DNA of 64,000 bases from Pseudomonas sp. R84 (GTDB taxonomy: Bacteria > Pseudomonadota > Gammaproteobacteria > Pseudomonadales > Pseudomonadaceae). Location: NCBI RefSeq assembly GCF_009834515.1, contig NZ_CP019426.1, positions 791,001-855,000 on the forward strand, given 5' to 3'. This document shows, piece by piece, positions 24,173 to 33,035 of this stretch. The position numbers were made by a program, and so were the translations under genes. The notes under the pieces were generated by a model that made no database searches, was not told the DNA's origin, and saw only the letters and a list, made by a program, of their open reading frames with translations. Numbering within the stretch: position 1 is the first letter of the stretch; each line of letters starts with the position of its first letter.

Positions 24173-25843
24173 TTACAACTGGTAGCTGAAACTGATGCTG
24201 TACCGGGGCTTGCGATTGAACGTGTCCAGGGCTTCATCCGACATCGCCTTCGCCGCCTCCAGCGCAATGTTGTAGTACTTGGCATCGCCAAACCGTAGCC
24301 CGATCGCGGCCGATGACAGATTGTTGGCCTTTACCGGCAGTTCATTGAACCAGCTGCGCGAGCGATCAAGCACGACATACGGTTGCAGGACGCGCACCCA
24401 GTTGCCGTCGCGGTTGAAGCTGTAGTTGACCTCGTACGCTACGCCCCAGCCCTTGTCGCCGGACGCTTGATCGTCGGGATAACCGCGACCGAAGTTCTGC
24501 CCGCCGAACACCGCGCGTTCGCTGTCTGGCAGGGTGTCGTCGCTCCAGTACAGCGCGGCCGACAGCACGCCTTGCCAGTTGTCGAGGAACTTGTTGCTCT
24601 GCACCCCGGACAGGCGAACGCGGAAGAAATCGAGGTCGATGTCGTCGTAGTTGGTATGCGCGCCCAGGCTGTCGAAACCCTGGTACACGCCGCCACTGAG
24701 AATCCGCAGTTGCCGGGCATCGGCCTTGCGCCAGTCGCCTTCGAAGGCCAGAGCGCGTACGTCGGTGCGGAACTCGGTGCTGAACGGGAAGTTGATGCCG
24801 TTGTAGCGGGTCTTGTCATCGACTGCGTACAGACGCGAGCCGGCGGTCAGCAGTTCGTTGGAGGCGGCAATCAACGGCAGGGTGAAACCGATGGAGTAGC
24901 GGTCGTTTTCGCGATGGGTGCTGAGTCGACCACCGCCGTTGATGAGGACTTCGGTACTGGGATCGGCGCGGTAGCGTGAAGCGGATAAGGCAAGTTGCGC
25001 GCCCTCGTCATTGAGGAACTGGTTGTAGTCGAGGCGGTAGTAATGTTCGTGATCATCACCCGGTGGAAACAGACCGCTGAGGGTCAGTTGTTCGCCCATC
25101 GAGGTTTGCGAATTGCTACTGACGCCGAGCAAAGCCTGGGTGCCGTTGCGGTTGTCTTCGGTGGTGCTCAGCGTACTGGTGAAGGGTTTGCGACTGGCCT
25201 GGGCGACCAGCGTTGTCGCGCCGTCTGTGGTACCGGGCGGTGGTACCTGGGCCTGGATCGTTACGCCGGGGATGCGCGTCATCAGCGTGGTGTAGCGCTC
25301 GAACGTCTTGCGGGTCAGCGGCCGTTCGGCCTGGATCTTCGCCGCCAGTTTGTCGAGCAGGGCTTTGACCCGACCGACATCGCCCTCGATCTGGATATCG
25401 CGCACGTAGCCTTCCACCAGCACCACGCGCGCTACGCCGTCATTGAAATTTTGCTGCGGCAAGAACGCGTAGGACAGCAGGTAGCCGTCCTGCTGATAGC
25501 GTCGAGTGATGCTGCGCGTGGCCTCGATCAGTTCGGCGAGCGTGGCTTGGCGGCCGATCAGGGGTTTGTAGATTTCGGCGAGTTCGTTGAGCGGGTAAAG
25601 GGTTCCGCCTTCGATCTGCACGGTTTGCAAATTGATCTTGGTCTCCATCAACAGTGGTTGCGCAGCGGCGGCACCGGCGTCCGGCACTTGCACGGGCGTG
25701 GCGCTCGGGCGATAGGCGTCGGCGGGCAGGTTCGGCACCGGCAGGTTGCGGATGGTTTCGTTGCTGTTGAGAAAACTGGGCAGGGTGTCGGCGAGGGCGG
25801 CGGAACTGAGACTGAGGAACAGCAGGGATGCCATTACGCGCAT
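24173..25843 (-). CDS. ShlB/FhaC-family two-partner secretion outer-membrane transporter (TpsB)
   Basis: 556 residues. Signal peptide MRVMASLLFLSLSSAALA, then a POTRA_2 domain (about 75-150: YPLNELAEIYKPLIGRQATL, RRYQQDGYLLSYAFLPQQ, DGVARVVLVEGYVRDI), a second POTRA-like part, and a C-terminal 16-strand-type barrel. The L6 VRGY-like motif is present as NFGRGYPDD, and the protein ends in an aromatic-terminated strand (SISFSYQL). Such proteins export one TpsA partner. The only neighbour that fits is the upstream repetitive lipoprotein, which has no recognisable TPS domain. The ATG at 25843 has GGAG seven bases upstream. A terminator separates it from that gene. Confidence 0.88.
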   Translation of the reverse strand: MRVMASLLFLSLSSAALADTLPSFLNSNETIRNLPVPNLPADAYRPSATPVQVPDAGAAAAQPLLMETKINLQTVQIEGGTLYPLNELAEIYKPLIGRQATLAELIEATRSITRRYQQDGYLLSYAFLPQQNFNDGVARVVLVEGYVRDIQIEGDVGRVKALLDKLAAKIQAERPLTRKTFERYTTLMTRIPGVTIQAQVPPPGTTDGATTLVAQASRKPFTSTLSTTEDNRNGTQALLGVSSNSQTSMGEQLTLSGLFPPGDDHEHYYRLDYNQFLNDEGAQLALSASRYRADPSTEVLINGGGRLSTHRENDRYSIGFTLPLIAASNELLTAGSRLYAVDDKTRYNGINFPFSTEFRTDVRALAFEGDWRKADARQLRILSGGVYQGFDSLGAHTNYDDIDLDFFRVRLSGVQSNKFLDNWQGVLSAALYWSDDTLPDSERAVFGGQNFGRGYPDDQASGDKGWGVAYEVNYSFNRDGNWVRVLQPYVVLDRSRSWFNELPVKANNLSSAAIGLRFGDAKYYNIALEAAKAMSDEALDTFNRKPRYSISFSYQL

Positions 25844-25890
25844 AGGACACTCCATGGTCAGATCACAGCACTGGGCTGAATTCTCCTAAG

Positions 25891-25924
25891 AAAAAAGGCG
25901 GAAGACTCGTGGGAATCTTCCGCC
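25891..25924 (-). terminator. Rho-independent terminator between the lipoprotein gene and tpsB
   Basis: On the minus strand, GGCGGAAGA and TCTTCCGCC form a 9-bp stem around a 10-base loop, followed by a T-run (A-run at 25891-25896 on the plus strand). It lies downstream of the lipoprotein stop and upstream of tpsB, so it may attenuate tpsB expression. Confidence 0.85.
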
Positions 25925-25977
25925 CTCAACCAAGCGTAGGCGCTGTAGGTGAGGCCGTCGAATCGGCCAGGTGCAAT

Positions 25978-27573
25978 TTAGCGTTTGTTGCCCCCCAGGG
26001 TATTAGTCAGACCACCGAGTACGCCGCCCAGACCGCCACCGGTGGCAGCTCCGCTGGTACCCCCGCTGGTACCCCCGTTGACCAGTCCACCGACGGCGGC
26101 AACGGTGCCGCCCACGTTGCTGACCAGACCTCCGACCGCTGTGGTGACCGGATTGTTGGTCGCGGCAATGGTGTTGCCGATACTGCTGACCGCACCGCCA
26201 ACCTGGCCGGTGAGACCGGCGACGGGTGATCCGATACCGGTCGCTGCGCCGACTTGTTGGGTCACGTTGGTCACAGCGCTGGTGACCGGATTCAGACCCG
26301 TGCCCAAGGTGGCGCCAACCGTGGCCAGAGGTGAGGTGGTTGCGGTGATCGGGGTGCCCGAACCGCCAAGTACGGTGTTGAGCGAAGCCACGGTATTACC
26401 CAGGCCGACAGCGGTAACGCCGCCTGCGCTGACCACGCCATTGGTATTGCCGGCATTCAGGCCTGCGCCGACGTTGACCACGGCACCGCCGACGGTTTGC
26501 AGCAGGCCAGTACCACCGAGGCCGCCGCCCAGACCACCACCCACACCGCCAGTACCCGAGCCGGTGCCGTTGGACACCAGACCACCAGCCTTGCCGACCG
26601 CGGTGCCGGTATCGCTCAACGCGCCGCCGAGGGTGTTGGTCAAGGCATTGCCGTTACCCGCATCGGTGACCTTGCCGCCCAGGGTGTTCACCGCGCCGCC
26701 GACTTGCGAGATCGCGCCTTTGAGTGGATCGCCGAGCCCGGTGGCAGTGCCGAGTTTGTCGGTGGTGCTTTCGACCATTGCGATCACGGGAACCAGACTA
26801 CCGCCGACTTTGTTCGTCAGTTGGCTGGTCGGGCCGTTGGTCAGCGTGGTGTCGAGGGTATTGCCGAGCATGGTGACTTTCTCGCCGACACCGTCAAGCA
26901 GCGGCGCGACTTTGGTCACAACACCGCCCACCACCGGAACGCTGCCGGTCGCGGTTGCCAGTTTGCCGCTGAGATCAGAGACACCGTTGCCCACATCGGT
27001 CACCACACCGCCGACCGAAGCGACGGTGGTGGTCAGGCCTTTAGGGTCGGTCGCCAGCTTGCCTACGCCATTGGCGACACCGTCACCCAAGGTGCTGACG
27101 ACATTGCCGGCGGTGTTGGCCGCACTTTGTACAACGCCACCGACAACAGGAACGCTGCTCAGCGAGTCACCGATCTGGCCAACGCCATCGCCGACGCCAG
27201 CGACGGTATTACCGACATCCTGCACCAGTGTGGTGGTCACCAACGGTGTGGTGGTTGGATTGGTCGGGTTGGTGGGATCGGTCGGATCTGTCGGGTTGGT
27301 TGGATTGGTCGGATCGGTGCCACCTGTACCACCGGTTCCGCCAGTACCACCTGTGTTACCGGTTCCGCCAGTGCCGCCAGTGCCCGCAGTATCACCGGTG
27401 CCCCCCGTACCGCCAGTACCCGAGGTGCCGCCAGTGCCGGCGGTGCCGTCCGCCGCGGAACTGCCGGAACTGCTTTTATGACCGCCACCACCGCTGCTGC
27501 ACCCGGTGAGGCCAAGGGAGAGAATCAATGCCAGAGCGATTGCCGATTTGCACCATACGCCTTGAGTTTTCAT
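25978..27573 (-). CDS. Repetitive Gly/Thr-rich lipoprotein, candidate TPS cargo
   Basis: 531 residues with a lipoprotein signal (LSLGLTGC, Cys25) and an AAGGA ribosome site. Residues ~26-60 are Ser/Gly. A strict three-residue repeat of GTG/GTS/NTG type then runs for about 15 triplets and switches to PTN/PTD triplets. The rest (~110-530) is Gly/Val/Thr-rich with a recurring VGGxVxxVGxxV pattern (VGGVVTDVGNGVSDL, LGGALSDTGTAVGKAGG). There are almost no aromatics and no Cys after Cys25. Automatic annotation would call this collagen-like. It probably forms an extended surface stalk or fibre. Its position beside tpsB suggests export by it, though it lacks the TPS domain of known TpsA proteins. Confidence 0.75.
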   Translation of the reverse strand: MKTQGVWCKSAIALALILSLGLTGCSSGGGGHKSSSGSSAADGTAGTGGTSGTGGTGGTGDTAGTGGTGGTGNTGGTGGTGGTGGTDPTNPTNPTDPTDPTNPTNPTTTPLVTTTLVQDVGNTVAGVGDGVGQIGDSLSSVPVVGGVVQSAANTAGNVVSTLGDGVANGVGKLATDPKGLTTTVASVGGVVTDVGNGVSDLSGKLATATGSVPVVGGVVTKVAPLLDGVGEKVTMLGNTLDTTLTNGPTSQLTNKVGGSLVPVIAMVESTTDKLGTATGLGDPLKGAISQVGGAVNTLGGKVTDAGNGNALTNTLGGALSDTGTAVGKAGGLVSNGTGSGTGGVGGGLGGGLGGTGLLQTVGGAVVNVGAGLNAGNTNGVVSAGGVTAVGLGNTVASLNTVLGGSGTPITATTSPLATVGATLGTGLNPVTSAVTNVTQQVGAATGIGSPVAGLTGQVGGAVSSIGNTIAATNNPVTTAVGGLVSNVGGTVAAVGGLVNGGTSGGTSGAATGGGLGGVLGGLTNTLGGNKR

Positions 27574-27770
27574 GATCGTAATTCCTTGCACCTGTCACAA
27601 CGTTCGTTGACTTCGATGGCTCGCCGATCTGTCGTCGGTGATGCCTTCGACCGTTGTGCTCAATCTCAGTCCAGGGGCGGGTTTCAGGCCATTCTCAAGT
27701 TGGTATTAACGCCTTTATATAGAGGGCGAAATTCAGCGCCTAAGGACTAATACCCACGATATAGCCGCAC

Positions 27771-27796
27771 AAAAAAAGGCCTTGATAATCAAGGCC
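27771..27796 (-). terminator. Terminator of the fabG-like/maoC operon
   Basis: Perfect stem GGCCTTGAT/ATCAAGGCC with the T-run on the minus strand (seven A on plus). It lies about 75 bases after the maoC stop. T residues also follow on the plus strand (27801-27806), so it may be bidirectional. Confidence 0.85.
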
Positions 27797-27872
27797 CGGG
27801 TTTTTTCAGTGGAAGGGGCAAGGACGGCGGAAACTTAAGTTATATACACACAATTAACGGTGTCCCGCGAGC

Positions 27873-28727
27873 TCAGGCAATGGGTTGCCACTGCCCGACC
27901 ATGTGTTCGAGGTCTTGTGCACCGATCAGCCGCAACTCACCACTGGACCCCGCCGCACTCGCCAGCAAGGTCACTTCACTGGGCAGGCGCACCGGTTTAC
28001 GAAAGTGCACGGCGATCTCGAGGTTGGCCTTGGGCAAATGATCGCCCAGCGCCGCGAGCGTTCGCGCCTTGTTCCACAAACCATGGGCGATGGCTGTTGG
28101 AAAACCGAACAGCTTGGCGCTGGCTGCACTCAGGTGAATCGGGTTGTAGTCTCCGGAGACTTTGGCGTATTGCCGACCGATATCGGCCGGGGCTTTCCAG
28201 CGCGCCACCTCCACCAATGATTGCGAGGGCTCCCAGGTCTGCTCGACAGCCTCGCCCTCAAGCTTCACCCCCCGACAGAGCATCTGGCTTTCGGCTTCCC
28301 ACAACGGCCCGAGCTGGTCATCCAGCGTGGTCAGCAGATCGAACGTTGCACCTTTGGGATGCGCTTGCAGATTTGTCACGCGCACGCTCACTTGCGCCCG
28401 ACCGATTCCGCCCATCGGTCGCAACACGCGAATGCGGTTGCTCAGATGAATCAACCCCAACAGAGGAAACGGAAACTCCCTGGCGGTGAGCAATTGCATC
28501 TGCAAGGCAAAGGCGAGGACATGCGGATACGTCGGCGGCAACAGACCGTCATCGGTGAATCCGCAGACCTTGCGATAGGCCGCCAAGCGTTTGCCATCGA
28601 CATCGACCCAACAGCGCAAACCACTGTCGGGCAACCGGGTACCGGTGATTTTCCGTCGCGTCGCCGCCCGTGCATACAGCCCGGGCAGACTCGGCTCGCG
28701 ATCCAGCGTATGCCATTCGATGCTCAT
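27873..28727 (-). CDS. MaoC-like hotdog dehydratase
   Basis: 284 residues. The C-terminal half carries the hydratase-2 motif YAKVSGDYNPIHLS (Asp/His pair near 190-200) followed by FPTAIAHGLW. The N-terminal half is a second, degenerate hotdog. MaoC proteins hydrate trans-2-enoyl-CoA or act on acyl-ACP analogues. The start at 28727 lies 2 bases beyond the stop of the upstream reductase gene, so the two are co-transcribed; a terminator follows. With the reductase and the divergent thiolase it forms an acyl-CoA processing set resembling PA4785-PA4786. Confidence 0.82.
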   Translation of the reverse strand: MSIEWHTLDREPSLPGLYARAATRRKITGTRLPDSGLRCWVDVDGKRLAAYRKVCGFTDDGLLPPTYPHVLAFALQMQLLTAREFPFPLLGLIHLSNRIRVLRPMGGIGRAQVSVRVTNLQAHPKGATFDLLTTLDDQLGPLWEAESQMLCRGVKLEGEAVEQTWEPSQSLVEVARWKAPADIGRQYAKVSGDYNPIHLSAASAKLFGFPTAIAHGLWNKARTLAALGDHLPKANLEIAVHFRKPVRLPSEVTLLASAAGSSGELRLIGAQDLEHMVGQWQPIA

Positions 28728-28729
28728 GC

Positions 28730-30082
28730 CTAAGCCCCCAGAACACTTTGTCCACAGACCCGCAGCGCTTGCCCGGTAAACGCGCCGGTGCCCGGCTGCG
28801 CCAGCCACGCGACCGCTTCGGCGACGTCTTGCGGCAGGCCGCCCTGACCGAGCGAACTCATGCGCCGCCCGGCCTCACGCAGGCCGAACGGAATGTGTGC
28901 GGTCATCTGCGTTTCGATAAAACCAGGGGCGACGGCGTTGATGCTGATACCACGTTCCAGCAGCGTCGGCGCCCAGGCTTGCGCCAGACCGATCAGCCCG
29001 GCCTTGCTCGCGGCGTAGTTGGTTTGCCCACGGTTACCGGCAATGCCGCTGATCGAGGCCAGCAAAATCACCCGCGCGTTGTCGTGCAGCGTGCCGCTGT
29101 CGAGCAGCGCTTTGGTCAGCACTTGCGGCGCGTTGAGGTTGACGGCCAGCACCGCGTCCCAGAATTCCGGGGTCATGTTGGCCAGGGTTTTGTCACGGGT
29201 GATGCCGGCGTTGTGCACCAGAATATCGAGGCCATCAGGCAGTTGTTCAATCAACTGTGTGGCGGCGTCGGTAGCGCAGATATCCAGGGTGATCGCTCGG
29301 CCACCGAGGCGGGCGGCGAGGGCTTCCAGATCGGTCTTGGCCGGCGGGACATCGAGCAGGATCACGTCGGCGCCATCGCGCGCCAGGGTTTCAGCGATGG
29401 ACGCACCGATGCCGCGCGCCGCGCCGGTGACCAATGCCTTGCGCCCGGCCAGCGGGCGCGTCCAGTCAGTCACTGGCGTCGCACAAGCGGTCAGGCGAAT
29501 CACCTGTCCGGACACAAACGCACTTTTCGGCGAGAGGAAAAACCGCAGCGGGCCTTCCAGCTGATCTTCCGCGCCTTCGCCGACATAGATCAGTTGCAGC
29601 GTGCCGCCGCTGCGCAGTTCTTTGGCCAGCGAACGTGAAAACCCTTCCAGCGCGCGCTGTGCGCTGGCGGCAAACGGATCACTTAGGGTTTCCGGCGCGC
29701 GACCGAGAATCACCAGATGGGCGCTGTGGTCGAGGTTTTTCATCAGCGGCTGGAAGAATTCGCGCAGCTGTTTGAGCTGGTCGGTGTGCAGCAATTCGCT
29801 GGCGTCGAACACCACGGCTTTGAGTTTCGGGCCGTGGCCGGGAATCCATTCAGTCGCGGTCGTCGGTTGCTCGCCGTAGCGGTAAATACTCTCGGTCAAA
29901 CGGTTGGCGAAAGCGCCGACGCGTTCGGCCAGCGGGCCGCCGCCGATCAGCAGCGCACCTTCCACCGGCCGCAGGCGCCCGGCCTGCCAGCGTTCCAGTC
30001 GCACCGGCGACGGCAGGCCCAGCGCCCCGACCAGACGATGGCCGATGGACGAGTTGGCGAAGTCGATATAGCGGTCAGACAT
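28730..30082 (-). CDS. High-molecular-weight FabG-type 3-oxoacyl-ACP/CoA reductase
   Basis: 450 residues. The C-terminal SDR (about 210-450) has GAARGIGASIAETLA, NAGITRDKTLANM, catalytic Ser in LLASISGIAGN and the YAASKAG Tyr-Lys. The N-terminal ~200 residues are a second Rossmann-like domain without a clean glycine motif, as in HMW FabG proteins. It would reduce 3-oxoacyl chains with NAD(P)H. A GGAGAG site precedes the ATG. It shares an operon with the MaoC gene and is divergent from a thiolase across a REPIN. The exact pathway (beta-oxidation or an alternative chain-modifying route) is not clear. Confidence 0.87.
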   Translation of the reverse strand: MSDRYIDFANSSIGHRLVGALGLPSPVRLERWQAGRLRPVEGALLIGGGPLAERVGAFANRLTESIYRYGEQPTTATEWIPGHGPKLKAVVFDASELLHTDQLKQLREFFQPLMKNLDHSAHLVILGRAPETLSDPFAASAQRALEGFSRSLAKELRSGGTLQLIYVGEGAEDQLEGPLRFFLSPKSAFVSGQVIRLTACATPVTDWTRPLAGRKALVTGAARGIGASIAETLARDGADVILLDVPPAKTDLEALAARLGGRAITLDICATDAATQLIEQLPDGLDILVHNAGITRDKTLANMTPEFWDAVLAVNLNAPQVLTKALLDSGTLHDNARVILLASISGIAGNRGQTNYAASKAGLIGLAQAWAPTLLERGISINAVAPGFIETQMTAHIPFGLREAGRRMSSLGQGGLPQDVAEAVAWLAQPGTGAFTGQALRVCGQSVLGA

Positions 30083-30235
30083 GGAACGCTCTCCAGAAGT
30101 TGGGGTTCAAAGTGTGGACTGTCGATGGCAATCAATCGTTCGATTAACGCAATAAGGCCTACGCTTGAACAGCAGAGTAGTTTGCCCCCGGCGTTTGTGT
30201 TGCCGAACGCACATTCATAAACACAGCTGACCCCC

Positions 30236-30324
30236 TGTAGGAGTGAGCCTGCTCGCGATAGCGGTGTATCAGTCAAGAAATGTTTATCTGACCCACCGCT
30301 ATCGCGAGCAGGCTCACTCCTACA
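30236..30324. repeat. REPIN (TGTAGGAGTGAGC type)
   Basis: Inverted REP pair of the variant subtype TGTAGGAGTGAGCCTGCTCG in the divergent spacer between the reductase and thiolase genes. Confidence 0.92.
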
Positions 30325-30366
30325 AGGGATTGGCGTGAATTCAGACCTTTGGACAAGGAGTTATTC

Positions 30367-31644
30367 ATGAGTCAGCTGCGCCGCGTCGCGATCATTGGTG
30401 GTAACCGTATCCCCTTCGCCCGCTCCAACGGGCCGTACGCCACGGCCAGCAATCAGGCAATGCTCACCGCCGCCCTCGAAGGCCTGATCGAACGCTACAA
30501 CCTGCACGGCCAGCGCATCGGCGAAGTGGTGGCGGGCGCGGTGCTGAAATTGTCACGAGATATGAGCCTGACCCGTGAATGCGTGCTCGGCTCGCGTCTG
30601 TCACCGGCGACTCCCGCCTACGACATTCAGCAAGCCTGCGGCACCGGCCTGGAAGCGGCGATCCTGGTGGCGAACAAAATCGCCCTCGGTCAGATCGAGA
30701 GCGGCATTGCTGGCGGCGTCGACACCACCTCGGACGCGCCGATCAGTGTCAGCGAAGGCCTGCGCAAAATTCTCCTGCAAGCCAACCGCGCCAAGACCAC
30801 CGGCGACAAGCTGAAAACCTTTCTGCAACTGCGGCCCAAACATCTGATTCCGGATTTTCCACGCATCGGTGAACCACGCACTGGGCTTTCGATGGGCCAG
30901 CACTGTGAATTGATGGCGCAGACCTGGCAGATCCCGCGTGAAGAGCAGGATCAACTGACCCTCGAAAGCCACCAAAAACTGGCTGCGTCTTACAGCGAAG
31001 GCTGGCACAACGACTTGATGACGCCGTTCCTTGGTCTGACCCGCGACAACAATTTGCGTCCGGACCTGACCCTGGAAAAACTCGCGACGCTGAAACCGGC
31101 GTTTGAAAAAAGCGCCAAAGGTACGCTGACGGCGGGCAACTCCACCCCGCTGACCGATGGCGCGTCTGTGGTGCTGCTCGGCAGTGAAGAGTGGGCCAAG
31201 GAGCGCGGCTTGCCGATCCTCGCGTATTTGCGCGATGGCGAAGCGGCGGCGGTGGATTTCGTCAACGGTGCGGAAGGGCTGCTGATGGCGCCGGTGTACG
31301 CCGTGCCGCGATTGCTCGCACGCAACGGCCTGACCTTGCAGGACTTCGACTACTACGAAATTCACGAAGCGTTTGCGGCGCAGGTGCTGTGCACACTGAA
31401 GGCTTGGGAAGATCCCGAATACTGTAAAACCCGCCTGGGACTCGACGCGCCGCTGGGCTCGATCGATCGCAGCCGACTCAATGTGAAGGGCAGTTCGCTG
31501 GCGGCCGGGCATCCGTTTGCTGCGACTGGCGGGCGTATCGTGGCGAACCTGGCGAAGTTGCTGGACGCGGCGGGCAAGGGCCGGGGTCTGATCTCGATTT
31601 GCGCGGCGGGCGGGCAAGGCGTCACCGCTATCATCGAACGCTAA
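30367..31644 (+). CDS. Acetyl-CoA C-acyltransferase (thiolase, FadI-like)
   Basis: 425 residues with an AAGGAG site six bases before the ATG. Thiolase signatures are intact: nucleophile Cys91 in QQACGTGLEAAI, HEAFAAQVL, GHPFAATGGRIV and the C-terminal CAAGGQGVTAIIE. The length and RIPFARSNGPYATASN start fit the FadI/PA4785-like branch rather than short PhaA. It would cleave or condense acyl-CoAs. It is divergent from the fabG-like/maoC operon, suggesting a shared fatty-acyl function. Confidence 0.9.
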   Translation: MSQLRRVAIIGGNRIPFARSNGPYATASNQAMLTAALEGLIERYNLHGQRIGEVVAGAVLKLSRDMSLTRECVLGSRLSPATPAYDIQQACGTGLEAAILVANKIALGQIESGIAGGVDTTSDAPISVSEGLRKILLQANRAKTTGDKLKTFLQLRPKHLIPDFPRIGEPRTGLSMGQHCELMAQTWQIPREEQDQLTLESHQKLAASYSEGWHNDLMTPFLGLTRDNNLRPDLTLEKLATLKPAFEKSAKGTLTAGNSTPLTDGASVVLLGSEEWAKERGLPILAYLRDGEAAAVDFVNGAEGLLMAPVYAVPRLLARNGLTLQDFDYYEIHEAFAAQVLCTLKAWEDPEYCKTRLGLDAPLGSIDRSRLNVKGSSLAAGHPFAATGGRIVANLAKLLDAAGKGRGLISICAAGGQGVTAIIER

Positions 31645-31655
31645 CGCTAGAAGAG

Positions 31656-31859
31656 CCCCTCACCCTAACCCTCTCCCAGAGGGAGAGGGGACTGATTGGG
31701 GGATGTTTGAGGTGATCGAGCTTTACCGAATCCATAATCGACGGTGTTTAACTCAGATGGTTAGCCCAATCCATAATCGACGCGGTATTTCAGGTCGATG
31801 TATAACGTCAGACACCTCGGTCGGCTCCCTCTCCCTCCGGGAGAGGGCTGGGGTGAGGG
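31656..31859. repeat. MITE-like intergenic repeat, copy C
   Basis: About 204 bp with inverted ends CCCCTCACCCTAACCCTCTC and GGGAGAGGGCTGGGGTGAGG. The core repeats ATCCATAATCGACG twice (about 31732 and 31772), indicating an internal duplication. The rest of the spacer to 32083 shows no recognisable element. Confidence 0.8.
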
Positions 31860-32083
31860 TAAAAGGGCTAAAACCGCAGATGTCAGATTCTGTCGCAAAT
31901 GCCCTCAACGGCCGATACCAACAAACAGGCAAGGCTCGGCTATGATTCGCAGCGGTCGATTTTTCGGCACAGTGTGTGCATTCACAGGTTCACAGGTCGG
32001 CAACCCCTCCCCGTGATGCGAGGATTGCCGTATAACGAGTGACATTCGCGTGTTTGGTAATAAAGGACCCACAATAAAAGCTG

Positions 32084-32980
32084 ATGAAGACTCCAAAACG
32101 CATTGAACCCCTGATCGAGGACGGTCTGGTCGACGAAGTGCTGCGCCCACTGATGAGTGGTAAAGAAGCAGCTGTTTATGTGGTGCGCTGCGGCAATCAG
32201 TTACGTTGCGCAAAGGTCTACAAGGAGGCGAACAAACGCAGTTTCCGCCAGGCGGCCGAGTATCAGGAAGGCCGCAAGGTGCGCAACAGCCGACAGGCTC
32301 GCGCAATGGCAAAAGGCTCCAAGTTCGGTCGCAAAGAGACCGAAGATGCTTGGCAGAACGCCGAAGTGGCGGCGCTGTTCCGTCTGGCCGGCGCCGGCGT
32401 GCGGGTACCCAAGCCGTATGACTTCCTCGACGGCGTGCTGTTGATGGAGCTGGTGGCCGACGAATTCGGCGACGCCGCGCCGCGTCTGAACGACGTGGTG
32501 CTGGAGCCGGATCAGGCGCGCGAGTATCACGCGTTCCTGATTTCGCAGATCGTGCTGATGTTGTGTACCGGTCTGGTGCACGGTGACCTCTCGGAGTTCA
32601 ACGTGCTGCTGACGCCGACCGGCCCGGTCATCATTGACCTGCCGCAGGCCGTCGACGCTGCCGGTAACAACCACGCGTTCAGCATGCTGGAGCGGGATGT
32701 CGGCAACATGGCTTCGTACTTCGGTCGCTTTGCGCCGGAATTGAAGCTGACCAAGTACGCCAAGGAAATGTGGGCGTTGTACGAAGCCGGCACTTTGCAC
32801 CCGAACAGTGTGCTGACCGGTGAGTTCGATGATCCGGAAGACCTGGCCGACGTTGGCGGGGTGTTGCGCGAGATCGAAGCGGCGCGCCTCGACGAGGAAC
32901 GCAAGCAGGCCATCCGTGCGGCGGACGACGAGCCGAAAGGCAAGTCCGAAGAACCACCGCCACCACCGTGGATGCAGTGA
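32084..32980 (+). CDS. RIO1-family protein kinase (PA4780-like)
   Basis: 298 residues. RIO kinase landmarks: Lys in LRCAKVYKEANKRSFRQ, ELVADEFGDAAPRLND hinge, catalytic loop LVHGDLSEFNVLL with Asp, and metal-binding IIDLPQAVD. Bacterial RIO kinases phosphorylate Ser/Thr; cellular targets are not established. The C-terminus is acidic then Pro-rich (EEPPPPPWMQ). No strong ribosome site is seen; an AAAGGA lies 16 bases upstream. It is monocistronic, followed by a terminator. Confidence 0.87.
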   Translation: MKTPKRIEPLIEDGLVDEVLRPLMSGKEAAVYVVRCGNQLRCAKVYKEANKRSFRQAAEYQEGRKVRNSRQARAMAKGSKFGRKETEDAWQNAEVAALFRLAGAGVRVPKPYDFLDGVLLMELVADEFGDAAPRLNDVVLEPDQAREYHAFLISQIVLMLCTGLVHGDLSEFNVLLTPTGPVIIDLPQAVDAAGNNHAFSMLERDVGNMASYFGRFAPELKLTKYAKEMWALYEAGTLHPNSVLTGEFDDPEDLADVGGVLREIEAARLDEERKQAIRAADDEPKGKSEEPPPPPWMQ

Positions 32981-32993
32981 TTGCTTGATGAGA

Positions 32994-33017
32994 AACCCGG
33001 CTTCGGCCGGGTTTTTT
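32994..33017 (+). terminator. Terminator after the RIO kinase gene
   Basis: Stem AACCCGGC/GCCGGGTT with TTCG loop followed by TTTT, 13 bases after the stop. Confidence 0.92.
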
Positions 33018-33035
33018 GTTTGGTTTCGAAATGCA

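Noticed and set aside
25985..27481. Plus-strand Pro/Thr/Val-rich open frame opposite the repetitive lipoprotein
   Set aside because: It is the antisense of the low-complexity Gly/Thr repeats. The minus-strand frame has a lipobox and ribosome site; this one has neither.
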